From an uncultured Bacteriovorax sp. (GTDB taxonomy: Bacteria > Bdellovibrionota > Bacteriovoracia > Bacteriovoracales > Bacteriovoracaceae), in assembly GCA_946480715.1 (NCBI GenBank), contig CAMLKK010000002.1, positions 131,350 to 195,349 on the forward strand: 64,000 bases of DNA. The letters are read 5' to 3'. Both the position numbers and the translations under genes were made by a program. The notes beneath the pieces were generated by a model. The model had not been told where the DNA came from. It worked only from the letters and a program-made list of their open reading frames with translations, and did no database searches. Of this stretch, positions 34,218 to 43,068 are shown piece after piece (the first letter of the stretch is position 1; every line of letters begins with the position of its first letter).

Positions 34218-35324
34218 ATGGAACCATTTAAAAATATGATTGGGACTCAGGTAGCCGAGCAAACTGCTAAGGCCATTCTCCGAAATGATCCTACTTTTCC
34301 CAAGGATCAATTCCTTAAAAACATCAAAAAAGAACTTGAACCACTGGAGCTAAAGGCCCGGGTGAAAGTCCTTTCACGCAGGCTTGATGAGTGTCTCAAA
34401 CACAATAAAAAAAAGAATCTCAAGATCCTCACTTTAGCTCTTAAACAGAGTGAAGATGATTCAATCGGGTTAAGTGGGTTTGCGGCCTGGCCGGTTACAG
34501 ATTATGTCGCTACTTATGGGATTGAAGAATTTGATGCTTCGATGGAAGCATTAAAGGCCATGACGAAAGTTTTCACGGCCGAATTCGCTGTTCGTGATTT
34601 TTTTATAAAAGATCAAAAGAAGACACTCGAATATTTTAACAAGTGGGTGGAAGATGAGTGCGAACATGTTCGCAGGCTTGTCTCTGAAGGCTCACGTCCA
34701 CTCCTTCCTTGGGGACAAAAACTGCATCGTTTTGTCGAAGATCCCAAACACACATGGCATCTCTTAGAAAAACTAAAAAATGATGAGTCACTTTATGTTC
34801 GAAAGTCAGTCGCCAATCACTTAAACGATCATTCTAAAAATCATCCGGATTTTATTATTAATAAACTGACAGCTTGGAGTCAGCAGAAAAAGATTTCTAA
34901 AGAACTTGATTGGGTGATTAAACATGCTTCTCGCACGCTCATCAAAAAGGGCCATGCAGGAGCCTTCAAACTTCACGGAGTCGATGCTCATCTTGTAGAA
35001 GTGAAAGCGCAAAAACTGCTCACTAAAAAAATCAAGCTAGGTGAGAGTCTCAAAGTCGAAGTTGTTGTTATGAACAATTCAAAAAAAGCACAAAAATTTA
35101 TTCTTGATCATGAAGTTCACTTATTAAAGGCCAACAATAAACATAACGTAAAATGTTTTAAAGGCATAAAACTGGAAATCAAGGCACAAGAGAAAAAAAC
35201 ATTCACTTTGAGCGTACCGCTCAAGGCCGTCACAACTCGCACTTACTATAGCGGGAAACATTTCTGGAACAGTAAACTTAACGGCGTGAGCTTGGATAAG
35301 CTGGCCTTTACATTGGAAACTTAA
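34218..35324 (+). CDS. AlkC-type DNA alkylation repair glycosylase
   Basis: 368 residues. Residues about 1-255 are HEAT-like repeats with ECEHVRRLVSEGSRPLLPWG and ESLYVRKSVANHLNDHSKNHPD, the signature segments of the AlkC/AlkD HEAT-like DNA glycosylases, which remove 3-methyladenine without base flipping. The last 100 or so residues are beta-rich (KIKLGESLKVEVVVMNNSKKAQK, ending in YYSGKHFWNSKLNG) and fit the C-terminal Ig-like domain that distinguishes AlkC from AlkD. It works alone in base excision repair. The leaderless promoter and divergent neighbour make it a separate unit. Confidence 0.85.
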   Translation: MEPFKNMIGTQVAEQTAKAILRNDPTFPKDQFLKNIKKELEPLELKARVKVLSRRLDECLKHNKKKNLKILTLALKQSEDDSIGLSGFAAWPVTDYVATYGIEEFDASMEALKAMTKVFTAEFAVRDFFIKDQKKTLEYFNKWVEDECEHVRRLVSEGSRPLLPWGQKLHRFVEDPKHTWHLLEKLKNDESLYVRKSVANHLNDHSKNHPDFIINKLTAWSQQKKISKELDWVIKHASRTLIKKGHAGAFKLHGVDAHLVEVKAQKLLTKKIKLGESLKVEVVVMNNSKKAQKFILDHEVHLLKANNKHNVKCFKGIKLEIKAQEKKTFTLSVPLKAVTTRTYYSGKHFWNSKLNGVSLDKLAFTLET

Positions 35325-35336
35325 GCGGAGTAATTT

Positions 35337-35888
35337 ATGAACATGAAAGTTCTTTGTGGTCTGATCTTGATTCTTTCAACAACAACTCTTTTCGCTTGGG
35401 AAGCTCCTGAGACATTGGAGAATGCTTGTTACGAAGGATGCACTGAAACTCAAGAGCGCATCTATTCGGAGTTTAACAGTCTGCAAACAGCTCCTGCATT
35501 TATTCCTGGAATGTATTCGGGCGAATGTTACCATCAGTCTCCATCGCTTGATCCTGATACAACTCATTACATTGGACTCCTTTTAAATAGAGATGCAAAA
35601 GGCGCTTACATGTCTCCGGTTCTTCAATATTTCGGAGAGGGAAACAGCATGTCTGATTGGTCACTGGAAACAGCTCTGCTGGAAATGTCGCCTGATTGGA
35701 TTGAAGCGGGAAGAATGACGATTCATAAAACTTCTGCGACTGCTGCTGTGTTAGACAATGAAGGTTACCCGGCAATGGTCTATTGGGCGCGCCAGAATCT
35801 TGAAACAAAAAATATTTCTTTTATTGCGTGGTTGAGATCTTCAATTGCGTTTTGTGAATTAAAACCTAACTCTAACGGACTTCCTTAA
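35337..35888 (+). CDS. Secreted hypothetical protein (183 aa)
   Basis: A signal peptide (MKVLCGLILILSTTTLFA) is followed by a domain with NACYEGCTETQERI, a central GMYSGECYHQSPSLDPDTTHYIGLLL and a C-terminal IAFCELKPN, with four cysteines in the mature part. No family is recognised. GGAG lies upstream of the start. It begins 12 bp after the AlkC-like gene and ends 2 bp before the dehydrogenase gene, so a three-gene unit is likely. Confidence 0.75.
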   Translation: MNMKVLCGLILILSTTTLFAWEAPETLENACYEGCTETQERIYSEFNSLQTAPAFIPGMYSGECYHQSPSLDPDTTHYIGLLLNRDAKGAYMSPVLQYFGEGNSMSDWSLETALLEMSPDWIEAGRMTIHKTSATAAVLDNEGYPAMVYWARQNLETKNISFIAWLRSSIAFCELKPNSNGLP

Positions 35889-35890
35889 CA

Positions 35891-36946
35891 ATGAAATACC
35901 TTCTCCTTACAATTCTTTTTCTATCATCTGCTTTTGCTCGCGACTCTTATGAGATCAATGGACAAAAATATAAAATGGAAAAAATATTTGAAGGCGAAGA
36001 AGTCATTTGGGGAATGGATTTTATTTCTAAGAATGAGCTTGTTTTCACAGAAAGAAGCGGCAAATTCAAACATCTGGATTTAACGACAAAAAAAGTTTCA
36101 GAGATCGCCGGTGCACCAAAAGTGTATGCAGAAGATCAAGGCGGTCTATTAGATGTGTTTTACGATTCTAAAATGGGAACGCTCTATCTCACTTATTCAG
36201 ATCCTGATGCTCCCAATCCAACGACGTCACTTTTTAAAGGAAAGTTAACGGCCGATAAAAAAGCCATTCAAGGTGCACGTATATTTCAGGCCCAGGCCTT
36301 TGAAAAAGGCGGTATTCACTTTGGTTCGCGTGTTGTGATTGATGATAAGGGATTTCTTTTTATGAGTGTCGGAGAACGCAATAAAAGGGATCAGGCTCAG
36401 CTTCTCACAAACCATCAGGGTAAAATTTTAAGATTAGATCGTGATGGAAAAGTCCCTCCAGGAAATCCTTTTATTGGGTACAAGGATGCTCTTCCGGAAA
36501 TATGGAGTTATGGTCATCGCAATCCCCAAGGACTTACCATTTCACCTAGTGGGCAACTTTTAAATGCAGAGTTCGGGCCCCGCGGAGGAGATGAAATCAA
36601 TCTAGTTGAAAAAGGCGCAAATTACGGCTGGCCGGTCATCACCTATGGACGTGAATATTACGGTCCAAAAATTGGTACGACTGCTAAAGAAGGTCTCAAA
36701 CAACCTCTCATGCATTGGGTTCCAAGCATCAACCCTTCGGGGATTTCATTTTATAAAGGTGATCTTTACTTGGCCTGCTTGGACAACCATATCCGCAGAA
36801 TCGTGTTGAAAGGGACTAACAAAGTTAGTGAAGAAAAAATCATAGATGATTTAGGGGAGAGATTCAGGCAAGTAAAAGCTGGTCCCGATGAGGCCCTCTA
36901 TCTCTCTACTGATAGCGGCAAAATCTATAAACTATCCTCGAAGTAA
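35891..36946 (+). CDS. Soluble aldose sugar dehydrogenase-like (PQQ-dependent) protein
   Basis: 351 residues with a signal peptide. The six-bladed propeller is shown by the blocks EVIWGMDFISKNELVFTERSG, DQGGLLDVFYD, IHFGSRVVIDDKGFLFMSVGERN, ILRLDRDGKVPPGNPF and the family hallmark PEIWSYGHRNPQGL, then GPRGGDEINLVEKGANYGWPV. Enzymes of this class (Asd/YliI, sGDH) oxidise aldoses in the periplasm with PQQ. No PQQ synthesis genes are in the window. The usual catalytic His is within IHFGSR. Confidence 0.9.
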   Translation: MKYLLLTILFLSSAFARDSYEINGQKYKMEKIFEGEEVIWGMDFISKNELVFTERSGKFKHLDLTTKKVSEIAGAPKVYAEDQGGLLDVFYDSKMGTLYLTYSDPDAPNPTTSLFKGKLTADKKAIQGARIFQAQAFEKGGIHFGSRVVIDDKGFLFMSVGERNKRDQAQLLTNHQGKILRLDRDGKVPPGNPFIGYKDALPEIWSYGHRNPQGLTISPSGQLLNAEFGPRGGDEINLVEKGANYGWPVITYGREYYGPKIGTTAKEGLKQPLMHWVPSINPSGISFYKGDLYLACLDNHIRRIVLKGTNKVSEEKIIDDLGERFRQVKAGPDEALYLSTDSGKIYKLSSK

Positions 36947-36990
36947 CCATCTTACTCGGATACTACCTGGCCTAGTCAATCCTTATACTC

Positions 36991-37007
36991 TCATGACAAA
37001 GTCATGA
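36991..37007. promoter_or_regulatory. Perfect inverted repeat upstream of the OvoA-decarboxylase gene
   Basis: TCATGAC and GTCATGA separated by AAA, directly after a TATACT hexamer (36984-36989) and 51 bp before the start codon. The position across the predicted transcription start is that of a repressor operator. There is no T-run, so it does not look like a terminator. Confidence 0.45.
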
Positions 37008-37058
37008 AAAAGGTGAATCATAAGAGGGCATCATTTTTTTGCTTTCTTGAGGTTTATT

Positions 37059-40000
37059 ATGAGTGTGACGATTACTCGAAATCCGAATCTATCTTTGGCC
37101 CCAAATCCTGTTCAATATGATCACCAGTTAAAAAAAGTTTTTGGTGATTCATGGTGGACCGGACTCGCGCCAGAAAAGTGTGCAGGCTTTGATAAAGAAC
37201 GTCAGTGTTTAACAGCATTGCCACTGCTTAATCTAGAAATTTGTTCGCGTGAAGACATTCTCGCTTATTTCAATAATTCATGGACTCTCACTGAACTTCT
37301 TTTTCAATCACTCAAAGTAGAAGAAGCTTATAAGCGCCCTCCTTATCATGAACTAAGACACCCGCTGATTTTTTATTATGGTCATCCGGCCGTTCTTTAT
37401 TTGAATAAATTGCGAGTGGCAGGGCTTCGCAAAGATCCCGTTAACATCTATCTCGAAAAAGTTCTAGAAACGGGTGTTGATGAAATGAGCTGGGATGACA
37501 TGTCCAAAAACGAAATGGACTGGCCGTCAGTTCGCGCGGTTCATGAATACCGCAAACAAGTTTACGATATCGTTGTTGATGTTATTAAAAATCATCCTGA
37601 CTTAGCAAAACCTGGAAAGTTTCTGAAGAACTCACCGTGGTGGTCGTTGTGGATGGGAATGGAGCACGAAAAGATTCACTTTGAAACATCAAGTGTTCTC
37701 ATGCGCGAATTGCCAGTTGAATATCTAGAAACACCAAAATACTGGGTTCCTCTTCATCCAACTGCGAATGAAACAACTTTTAAAGAAATTTCGAACGCAT
37801 GGAAAAAAGCTTCAGCAAAAAAAGTAAAAATTGGAAAACCTGATCATACACCATCGTTTGGTTGGGACAACGAATATGGCGAACGTACAGTTGACGTAAA
37901 AGAATTCCAATATAGCTCTCATCAAATCACCAATCGTGAATACTACGATTTCGTCGCAAGCGGCGGATACATTCAGGACAAATATTGGCTGCCGGAAGGA
38001 AAAGAGTGGAGACGTTTCAGGAACACAAAGCGTCCTACATTTTGGGTAGCAACGGGGCCGGAAGGCTCGCATGAATATTCTCTTCGCACACTCTTTACAA
38101 TTATTCCAATGCCGTGGTCGTGGCCGGCCGAAGTTAATTATCACGAAGCTCAGGCCTATATTCGTTGGAAAGAAGAAAAAGACAACAGTTCATTAAAATA
38201 TCGTTTGCTCACAGAAGCGGAGTTTGTTTCGTTAACAGACGCGAAAGCTGATCCTGTTCTTCAAAAGAAAACTTATCAAGGCGATACGTTAGCTCAAAAA
38301 AATCTTGAAGAAATGTATGCAGCTAATTTTAATTTTCTCTGGTCTTCACCAAAAAATGCGAATGAAGAGCTCTACGGAAACACTTGGCACTGGCTGGAAG
38401 ATCAATTCAATCCACTTGATGGGTTTTCAGTTCATCCTTACTATGATGATTTCTCGACGCCTTGTTTTGATGGAAAACATCAAATGATTCGAGGTGGATC
38501 TTTTATGAGTTGTGGACACGAAGCCAGCACCTTTGCTCGTTTTCATTTTCGTCCTCACTTCTATCAGCACTCTGGATTCAGAATCGCAGCTTCGCTAGAT
38601 GGTTCTCCTGATAATGGTGCCTGTTTGCTTCTCAAGTCGAAAGACTATATTCACTCACGCAGAAGAAACGTGCTCGATCAGATGGAAGGCAAGAGTGATT
38701 GGTGGAAAAAAATTGACCAGCCGCTGGAAATGAATGATGAAGAAATGCAGGAGATTTTTGATCAAACTGCAAATGAAGTTTTAAAATACATGAAAGCTAT
38801 GCCGACCAAATCTCCAATGGGAGAAGCGCATGATCCCGCAACAAATGGTTTAAAGAAAAATTTCACGCTTCCATATCAAACGACAAAAAATTTTCCGGCG
38901 CGTGCGGAAAATTATGCAGACCTATTGAAAACAGTTGTTCAAGATCTTGCACCTTATTCACAAATTCCAGGTCATCCTGGATTTGCGGCGTATGTTGCTG
39001 GAGCAGGAAACTTTATTTCTAATACAGCTCAACTAATCGCTCAAACATTAAATCCATTCACCGGCCACTACATGATGGCGCCAGGTTTAGTAACGCTTGA
39101 AATGGAAGTTATTAAATGGTTTCAGACGTTAGTCGGTTACGATGATCAAACGTCACAAGGTTTTCTCACTTCAGGAAGTTCGCTGGCCACTCTTAGTGCT
39201 CTTTCTATGGCCCGTAAAGAGAAAGTTGAAGGACATGATTATTCTAAAGTAACGGGATATACATCGGCCGATTCCCATCACTGTATTGCTAAAGCGTGGG
39301 TGACATTAGGATTTAAAAAAGAAAACTTAAGATTGATCGAGACAAAAAATTTCAAGCTGAATCCAGTCCTTCTCAAAGAAAAAATTGAAGAAGATAAAGC
39401 TCGCGGCTTCAAACCATTCTTGATGGTGGCCACTCTAGGATCGACAAAAACGGGATGTATTGATCCAGTTCAAGACATGGTTGAACTCGCAAAAACACAC
39501 GGTATGTGGCTGCATGCTGACGGCGCATACGGAGCTCTTTTCATGCTTACTGAAAAAGGAAAAGAGTTGCTCAAAGGTATCGATGCAGCAGATTCAATTG
39601 CGCTTGATCCCCATAAGGCACTTTCGATTCCTTATGGAACGGGATGTTTGCTAGTAAAAAATAAAGACCACATGTTGTTTGATTACCTTTCTGATGATTC
39701 TTACATGCCACCTCGTCCAACTCACGAAGTGGATTACGCTGACATTTCACCGGAACTGTCGCGGGATTTCAGAGGACTTCGCATCTGGCTTCCACTTAAA
39801 ACTTTTGGTGTAGCTCCTTTCCAGCTGAACTTGGAGGAGAAATTGAAACTCGCTGAATGGTTAAGTGGAGAGTTAAACAGCATTAAAAAATTGGAAGTGA
39901 TCTCGCAACCAGAACTTTCGATACTCACATTCGCTCATAAAGATGGAGATCAAAAAACATTGGAACTTCTCACAAAAATAAATGAGAAGGGGACATTGTT

Positions 40001-40115
40001 TCTTTCGTCTTGTCAGTTGAATGGCAAAGTGGCGATTCGCTTCTGTTTACTAGGCTTCAGATTGCACTTTGATCGTTTGGAAAAAGCGATCAAAGAATTG
40101 AAGGAAATGGTTTAA
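37059..40115 (+). CDS. Fusion of OvoA-type 5-histidylcysteine sulfoxide synthase and PLP-dependent decarboxylase
   Basis: 1018 residues from the ATG at 37059 (GAGG six bases upstream). Residues about 60-520 are the OvoA sulfoxide synthase: a DinB-like domain with HPLIFYYGHP and EHEKIHFETSSVL, supplying the iron ligands H109, H203 and H207, then an FGE-sulfatase-like domain with GNTWHWLED, HQMIRGGSF and HFYQHSGFRIA. OvoA joins cysteine to C5 of histidine with O2. OvoA proteins normally end in a methyltransferase. Here residues about 555-1018 are instead a group II PLP decarboxylase: stacking His H740 (ADSHHCIAKA), D821 in HADGAYG and the PLP Lys K853 in DPHKALSIPYG. The next gene is an OvoB/EgtE-like PLP lyase, overlapping by one base. 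A decarboxylated thiohistidine product is inferred. Confidence 0.88.
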   Translation: MSVTITRNPNLSLAPNPVQYDHQLKKVFGDSWWTGLAPEKCAGFDKERQCLTALPLLNLEICSREDILAYFNNSWTLTELLFQSLKVEEAYKRPPYHELRHPLIFYYGHPAVLYLNKLRVAGLRKDPVNIYLEKVLETGVDEMSWDDMSKNEMDWPSVRAVHEYRKQVYDIVVDVIKNHPDLAKPGKFLKNSPWWSLWMGMEHEKIHFETSSVLMRELPVEYLETPKYWVPLHPTANETTFKEISNAWKKASAKKVKIGKPDHTPSFGWDNEYGERTVDVKEFQYSSHQITNREYYDFVASGGYIQDKYWLPEGKEWRRFRNTKRPTFWVATGPEGSHEYSLRTLFTIIPMPWSWPAEVNYHEAQAYIRWKEEKDNSSLKYRLLTEAEFVSLTDAKADPVLQKKTYQGDTLAQKNLEEMYAANFNFLWSSPKNANEELYGNTWHWLEDQFNPLDGFSVHPYYDDFSTPCFDGKHQMIRGGSFMSCGHEASTFARFHFRPHFYQHSGFRIAASLDGSPDNGACLLLKSKDYIHSRRRNVLDQMEGKSDWWKKIDQPLEMNDEEMQEIFDQTANEVLKYMKAMPTKSPMGEAHDPATNGLKKNFTLPYQTTKNFPARAENYADLLKTVVQDLAPYSQIPGHPGFAAYVAGAGNFISNTAQLIAQTLNPFTGHYMMAPGLVTLEMEVIKWFQTLVGYDDQTSQGFLTSGSSLATLSALSMARKEKVEGHDYSKVTGYTSADSHHCIAKAWVTLGFKKENLRLIETKNFKLNPVLLKEKIEEDKARGFKPFLMVATLGSTKTGCIDPVQDMVELAKTHGMWLHADGAYGALFMLTEKGKELLKGIDAADSIALDPHKALSIPYGTGCLLVKNKDHMLFDYLSDDSYMPPRPTHEVDYADISPELSRDFRGLRIWLPLKTFGVAPFQLNLEEKLKLAEWLSGELNSIKKLEVISQPELSILTFAHKDGDQKTLELLTKINEKGTLFLSSCQLNGKVAIRFCLLGFRLHFDRLEKAIKELKEMV

Positions 40116-41227
40116 TGTCGATCCAGGATTTTAAAAATCAATTTTTCCACAGTGAAAAGCTGCATTTTAATAATGGAGGACTTGCACCCATTACCAAAGC
40201 GGCGAGTGAGAAAATAAAATATTGGGGCGAACGATTTTATCAGGAAGGTTTTTACACCGATCATGATTACATGGCCGATGTTCTTCATGCTCGAATGCAA
40301 CTTTCAAAGCTTATTGATTGCTCTCATGAAGAAATTGCATTCTTTCAAAGTACGGCATCTGGTGTTTCTCAACTCGCTTTTAATTATCCACTCACGACAG
40401 GTGATGAAATCATCATGTGGGCGCAAGAATATGCTTCTCATCTATACCCGTGGCAGGAAGCTGCAAAACGTTCAGGGGCAACACTCAAGCTGATTGATTC
40501 TCCTGAAGACCTCTCAACTCCAGTTGATCTCATCTTAGAGGCCGTTACTCCTCAAACAAAAGTAATCGCCATATCTTGGGTCCAATTTCAAACTGGTGCC
40601 AAAACCGATTTGGAAAAGCTTGGAGCAATAACTCGCGAAAAAAATATTTTTCTTTTCGTCGACATTATTCAAGGTCTAGGCCTTCATCCATTTTCAATGA
40701 AGAAGTGGGGAGTTGATGCAGTTGCAGGTGGAAGCCATAAATGGCTTTTTTCTCCAGTGGGTGTTGGCTATCTCGCTTTAGACATGAAACACATCTCACT
40801 TATTCGTCCGCATAATGTAGGCGCCTATACTTTTGGAACGTGCGATGATCCAACAGATCTCATCTGCATGCCGAAAAAAAACGCTTTTAAATTTGAAGCG
40901 GGCTCAAAACAAGTTTTAGAAATAACGGCCCTTGGAGCAAGTCTCGAATTGATTTTAAAAACAAGCGTGCCGGTCATCGAAAAAGAAACGTTAAGACTAG
41001 CTTCGCTCTTAAGACATGGACTCGAAAAAAAAGGTTACAAAGTTCATTCGCCTTATGAAAGTTCAAATCATCAATCAGCAATGGTTAATTTTATACCTAA
41101 GGCCGACACTGCAGACAAATTGCGAGCACTTCCTTGCAACTTTGCTCTTCGTGGTCCTGGATTACGCCTGACTCCTGCAGCATTCTGCACAGACGATCAA
41201 ATAACTCGCATATTAAGCGTCCTTTAA
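40115..41227 (+). CDS. Class V aminotransferase-fold PLP enzyme, OvoB/EgtE-like C-S lyase
   Basis: 370 residues. It has the cysteine desulfurase/isopenicillin-N-epimerase-like fold: LHFNNGGLAPITKAASE, FFQSTASGVSQLAFNYPL, the PLP-ring Asp D183 in FLFVDIIQGLGL and the Schiff-base Lys K209 in GGSHKWLFSPVGVGYL. In ergothioneine and ovothiol pathways, related PLP enzymes (EgtE, OvoB) cleave the C-S bond of the histidylcysteine sulfoxide to release the thiol-imidazole. Its ATG overlaps the stop of the sulfoxide synthase fusion (TAATG), so the two are made together. That supports a C-S lyase role over a generic desulfurase. Confidence 0.8.
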   Translation: MSIQDFKNQFFHSEKLHFNNGGLAPITKAASEKIKYWGERFYQEGFYTDHDYMADVLHARMQLSKLIDCSHEEIAFFQSTASGVSQLAFNYPLTTGDEIIMWAQEYASHLYPWQEAAKRSGATLKLIDSPEDLSTPVDLILEAVTPQTKVIAISWVQFQTGAKTDLEKLGAITREKNIFLFVDIIQGLGLHPFSMKKWGVDAVAGGSHKWLFSPVGVGYLALDMKHISLIRPHNVGAYTFGTCDDPTDLICMPKKNAFKFEAGSKQVLEITALGASLELILKTSVPVIEKETLRLASLLRHGLEKKGYKVHSPYESSNHQSAMVNFIPKADTADKLRALPCNFALRGPGLRLTPAAFCTDDQITRILSVL

Positions 41228-41245
41228 TTTTTTTCTAATCTGGCC

Positions 41246-41251
41246 TATCAT
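41246..41251 (+). promoter_or_regulatory. -10-like hexamer of the desaturase gene
   Basis: TATCAT lies exactly six bases before the ATG at 41258 and there is no ribosome binding site. The -35 region (TTTAAT) is weak. This suggests a start of transcription separate from the PLP lyase gene. Confidence 0.35.
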
Positions 41252-41257
41252 TAAAGA

Positions 41258-42202
41258 ATGAAGGCCAGTGAAATTCTTTCCCGAGATGAAATTCAAGACC
41301 TGATGCAAACTTCGGACGCACGAGGTTTTCTTGCCCTATGTACGACGTGGGGAATGATTGCGGGATCTTTTATTCTCGTAGCAAAGTTTCCTGCATGGTG
41401 GAGCTATTTCATTGCTCTCATCATTCTTGGCGGACGTCATCTCGCTCTTGCCATACTCATGCACGATGCTGCTCACTATTCATTATTTAAAACAAAATGG
41501 ATGAACGATTTTTTTGGATCTTGGTTTGCGGCCTATCCAACTTGGCAACATTTAGGACGTTATCGACCTCATCATCTCAAACATCATAAATTTGCCGGAA
41601 GTAGTGAAGATCCGGATCTTGATTTGGTGGAAAATTTTCCACTCCCTAAAAAATCATTAATAAGAAAATTCATCCGTGATCTAACCGGTGTTACCGGCAT
41701 TAAACGTGTCTTCGGCTTACTTCTCATGGATTTTGGTTTTATAGATTATAGCGTTTCTAGCCGCGTAGTGAGACTTCATCCTAAAGGTATAAAAACAATT
41801 TTGTTCAATGGTTTAAAAAATCTTCATGGAGTTGTTATTACCAACTTTGTCCTTTTTAGTTTTTTAAAACTCATGGGACACCCCTCACTTTATCTCTTGT
41901 GGATCATCTCTTATCTCACGACTTTTTCATTTTTTGTCCGCATTCGATCCATTGCTGAACATGCTTGCACTGATATGGATCTCAATCCGCTCAGAAACAC
42001 TCGCACGACATATGCTCCATTTCTCGCTCGAATTACTGTCGCACCTCATTTTGTGAATTATCATTTGGAGCATCATCTTCTCATGACAGTTCCTCATCAG
42101 AATTTTCGCAAAATGCATGAACTCCTCTTAAAGCGAGGAGTGTTTGATAAAGGATTTCTCTCACGTAGTTATACCGATGTTCTCAAGGAGTCAGTCATTT
42201 GA
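41258..42202 (+). CDS. Membrane fatty acid desaturase-family protein
   Basis: 314 residues with about four to six transmembrane helices and the three diiron His boxes: HDAAH (H69-H73), HHLKHH (H105-H110) and HLEHH near residue 273. The spacing is that of the FA_desaturase family, which covers acyl desaturases, ketolases and hydroxylases. The substrate is unknown and fatty acids are only one possibility. It lies 30 bp after the PLP lyase gene and overlaps the epimerase gene by 4 bp. Confidence 0.88.
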   Translation: MKASEILSRDEIQDLMQTSDARGFLALCTTWGMIAGSFILVAKFPAWWSYFIALIILGGRHLALAILMHDAAHYSLFKTKWMNDFFGSWFAAYPTWQHLGRYRPHHLKHHKFAGSSEDPDLDLVENFPLPKKSLIRKFIRDLTGVTGIKRVFGLLLMDFGFIDYSVSSRVVRLHPKGIKTILFNGLKNLHGVVITNFVLFSFLKLMGHPSLYLLWIISYLTTFSFFVRIRSIAEHACTDMDLNPLRNTRTTYAPFLARITVAPHFVNYHLEHHLLMTVPHQNFRKMHELLLKRGVFDKGFLSRSYTDVLKESVI

Positions 42203-43068
42203 AAGCACTTGTTTTAGGCGGAAGCCGATATTTTGGCAGACATCTCATTGATGAACTTTTGCATTCAAACTATCAAGTGTTCGTCGCGACGAGAGGTAAT
42301 GTCGATTTTCCTCAAAAAAATAAAGTTCATTTTATTGAGGCCAATCGCGAAGTTCAAACTGATCTCGAAAAACTCGCAACACTTGGGCCGTTCGATATTA
42401 TTTTTGATCAGATTTGCATGTCGGGAAGATCGGCGAACATGGCCCTCGAAGCCTTTAAACATTCATGCAAACGGTATGTTTTCACCAGCACGGGTTCAGT
42501 CTACGATGCCCAGATAGATGTTGAATTGAATGAAGAAAAATTCGATTTTAAAAATTATCCTCTCAATCTCACTGATACGAATCCTTACAATTATCAGGAG
42601 GCCAAAAGACAGGCCGAAGTTGTTTTTGGAAATCAGAAATATTTTGAAGCTGTTATGGTACGTTTTCCAATCGTGCTCGGTCTCGATGATTACACTGGAC
42701 GACTGAAGTTTCATGTCGACAAAGTCAAAAAAGGTGAGGACATTTATTTTCCGAATTTAGAAATGAAGATGACTTTTGTTGATTCGAAAGAAGCCGGACA
42801 ATTTTTAAAATTCATTGGGGAATCGACCTTTCAAGGTGCGATCAACTGTGCCAGCACTGGTTCGATTTCAATGAAAGACATCATGAAAATAATTGAAGAA
42901 AAAACTCACAAAAAGGCATTGTTAGTTAATAAGGAAAATGAAAAAAATCATTCACCTTTTGGTTTTAATGAAGATTTTGTTCTCCCTAATTCAAAAGGAG
43001 CAAAATTAGGATTTCATTTTCTTGAATTAAAAGATTATTTACCGAATTTAATCGAAGGATATCTTTGA
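42199..43068 (+). CDS. NAD-dependent epimerase/dehydratase family protein
   Basis: 289 residues from a TTG with AAGGAG eight bases upstream. The Rossmann start KALVLGGSRYFGRHLIDELL has a GGxxxxG nucleotide motif, and YVFTSTGSVYDAQ with NPYNYQEAKRQAE provides the SDR catalytic Ser and a YxxxK-like element (YQEAK). It resembles extended short-chain dehydrogenases that act on nucleotide sugars or isoprenoid/aryl substrates. The start overlaps the desaturase stop, indicating joint expression. The 3' end overlaps the convergent arfB gene by 21 bp. Confidence 0.85.
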   Translation: MKALVLGGSRYFGRHLIDELLHSNYQVFVATRGNVDFPQKNKVHFIEANREVQTDLEKLATLGPFDIIFDQICMSGRSANMALEAFKHSCKRYVFTSTGSVYDAQIDVELNEEKFDFKNYPLNLTDTNPYNYQEAKRQAEVVFGNQKYFEAVMVRFPIVLGLDDYTGRLKFHVDKVKKGEDIYFPNLEMKMTFVDSKEAGQFLKFIGESTFQGAINCASTGSISMKDIMKIIEEKTHKKALLVNKENEKNHSPFGFNEDFVLPNSKGAKLGFHFLELKDYLPNLIEGYL

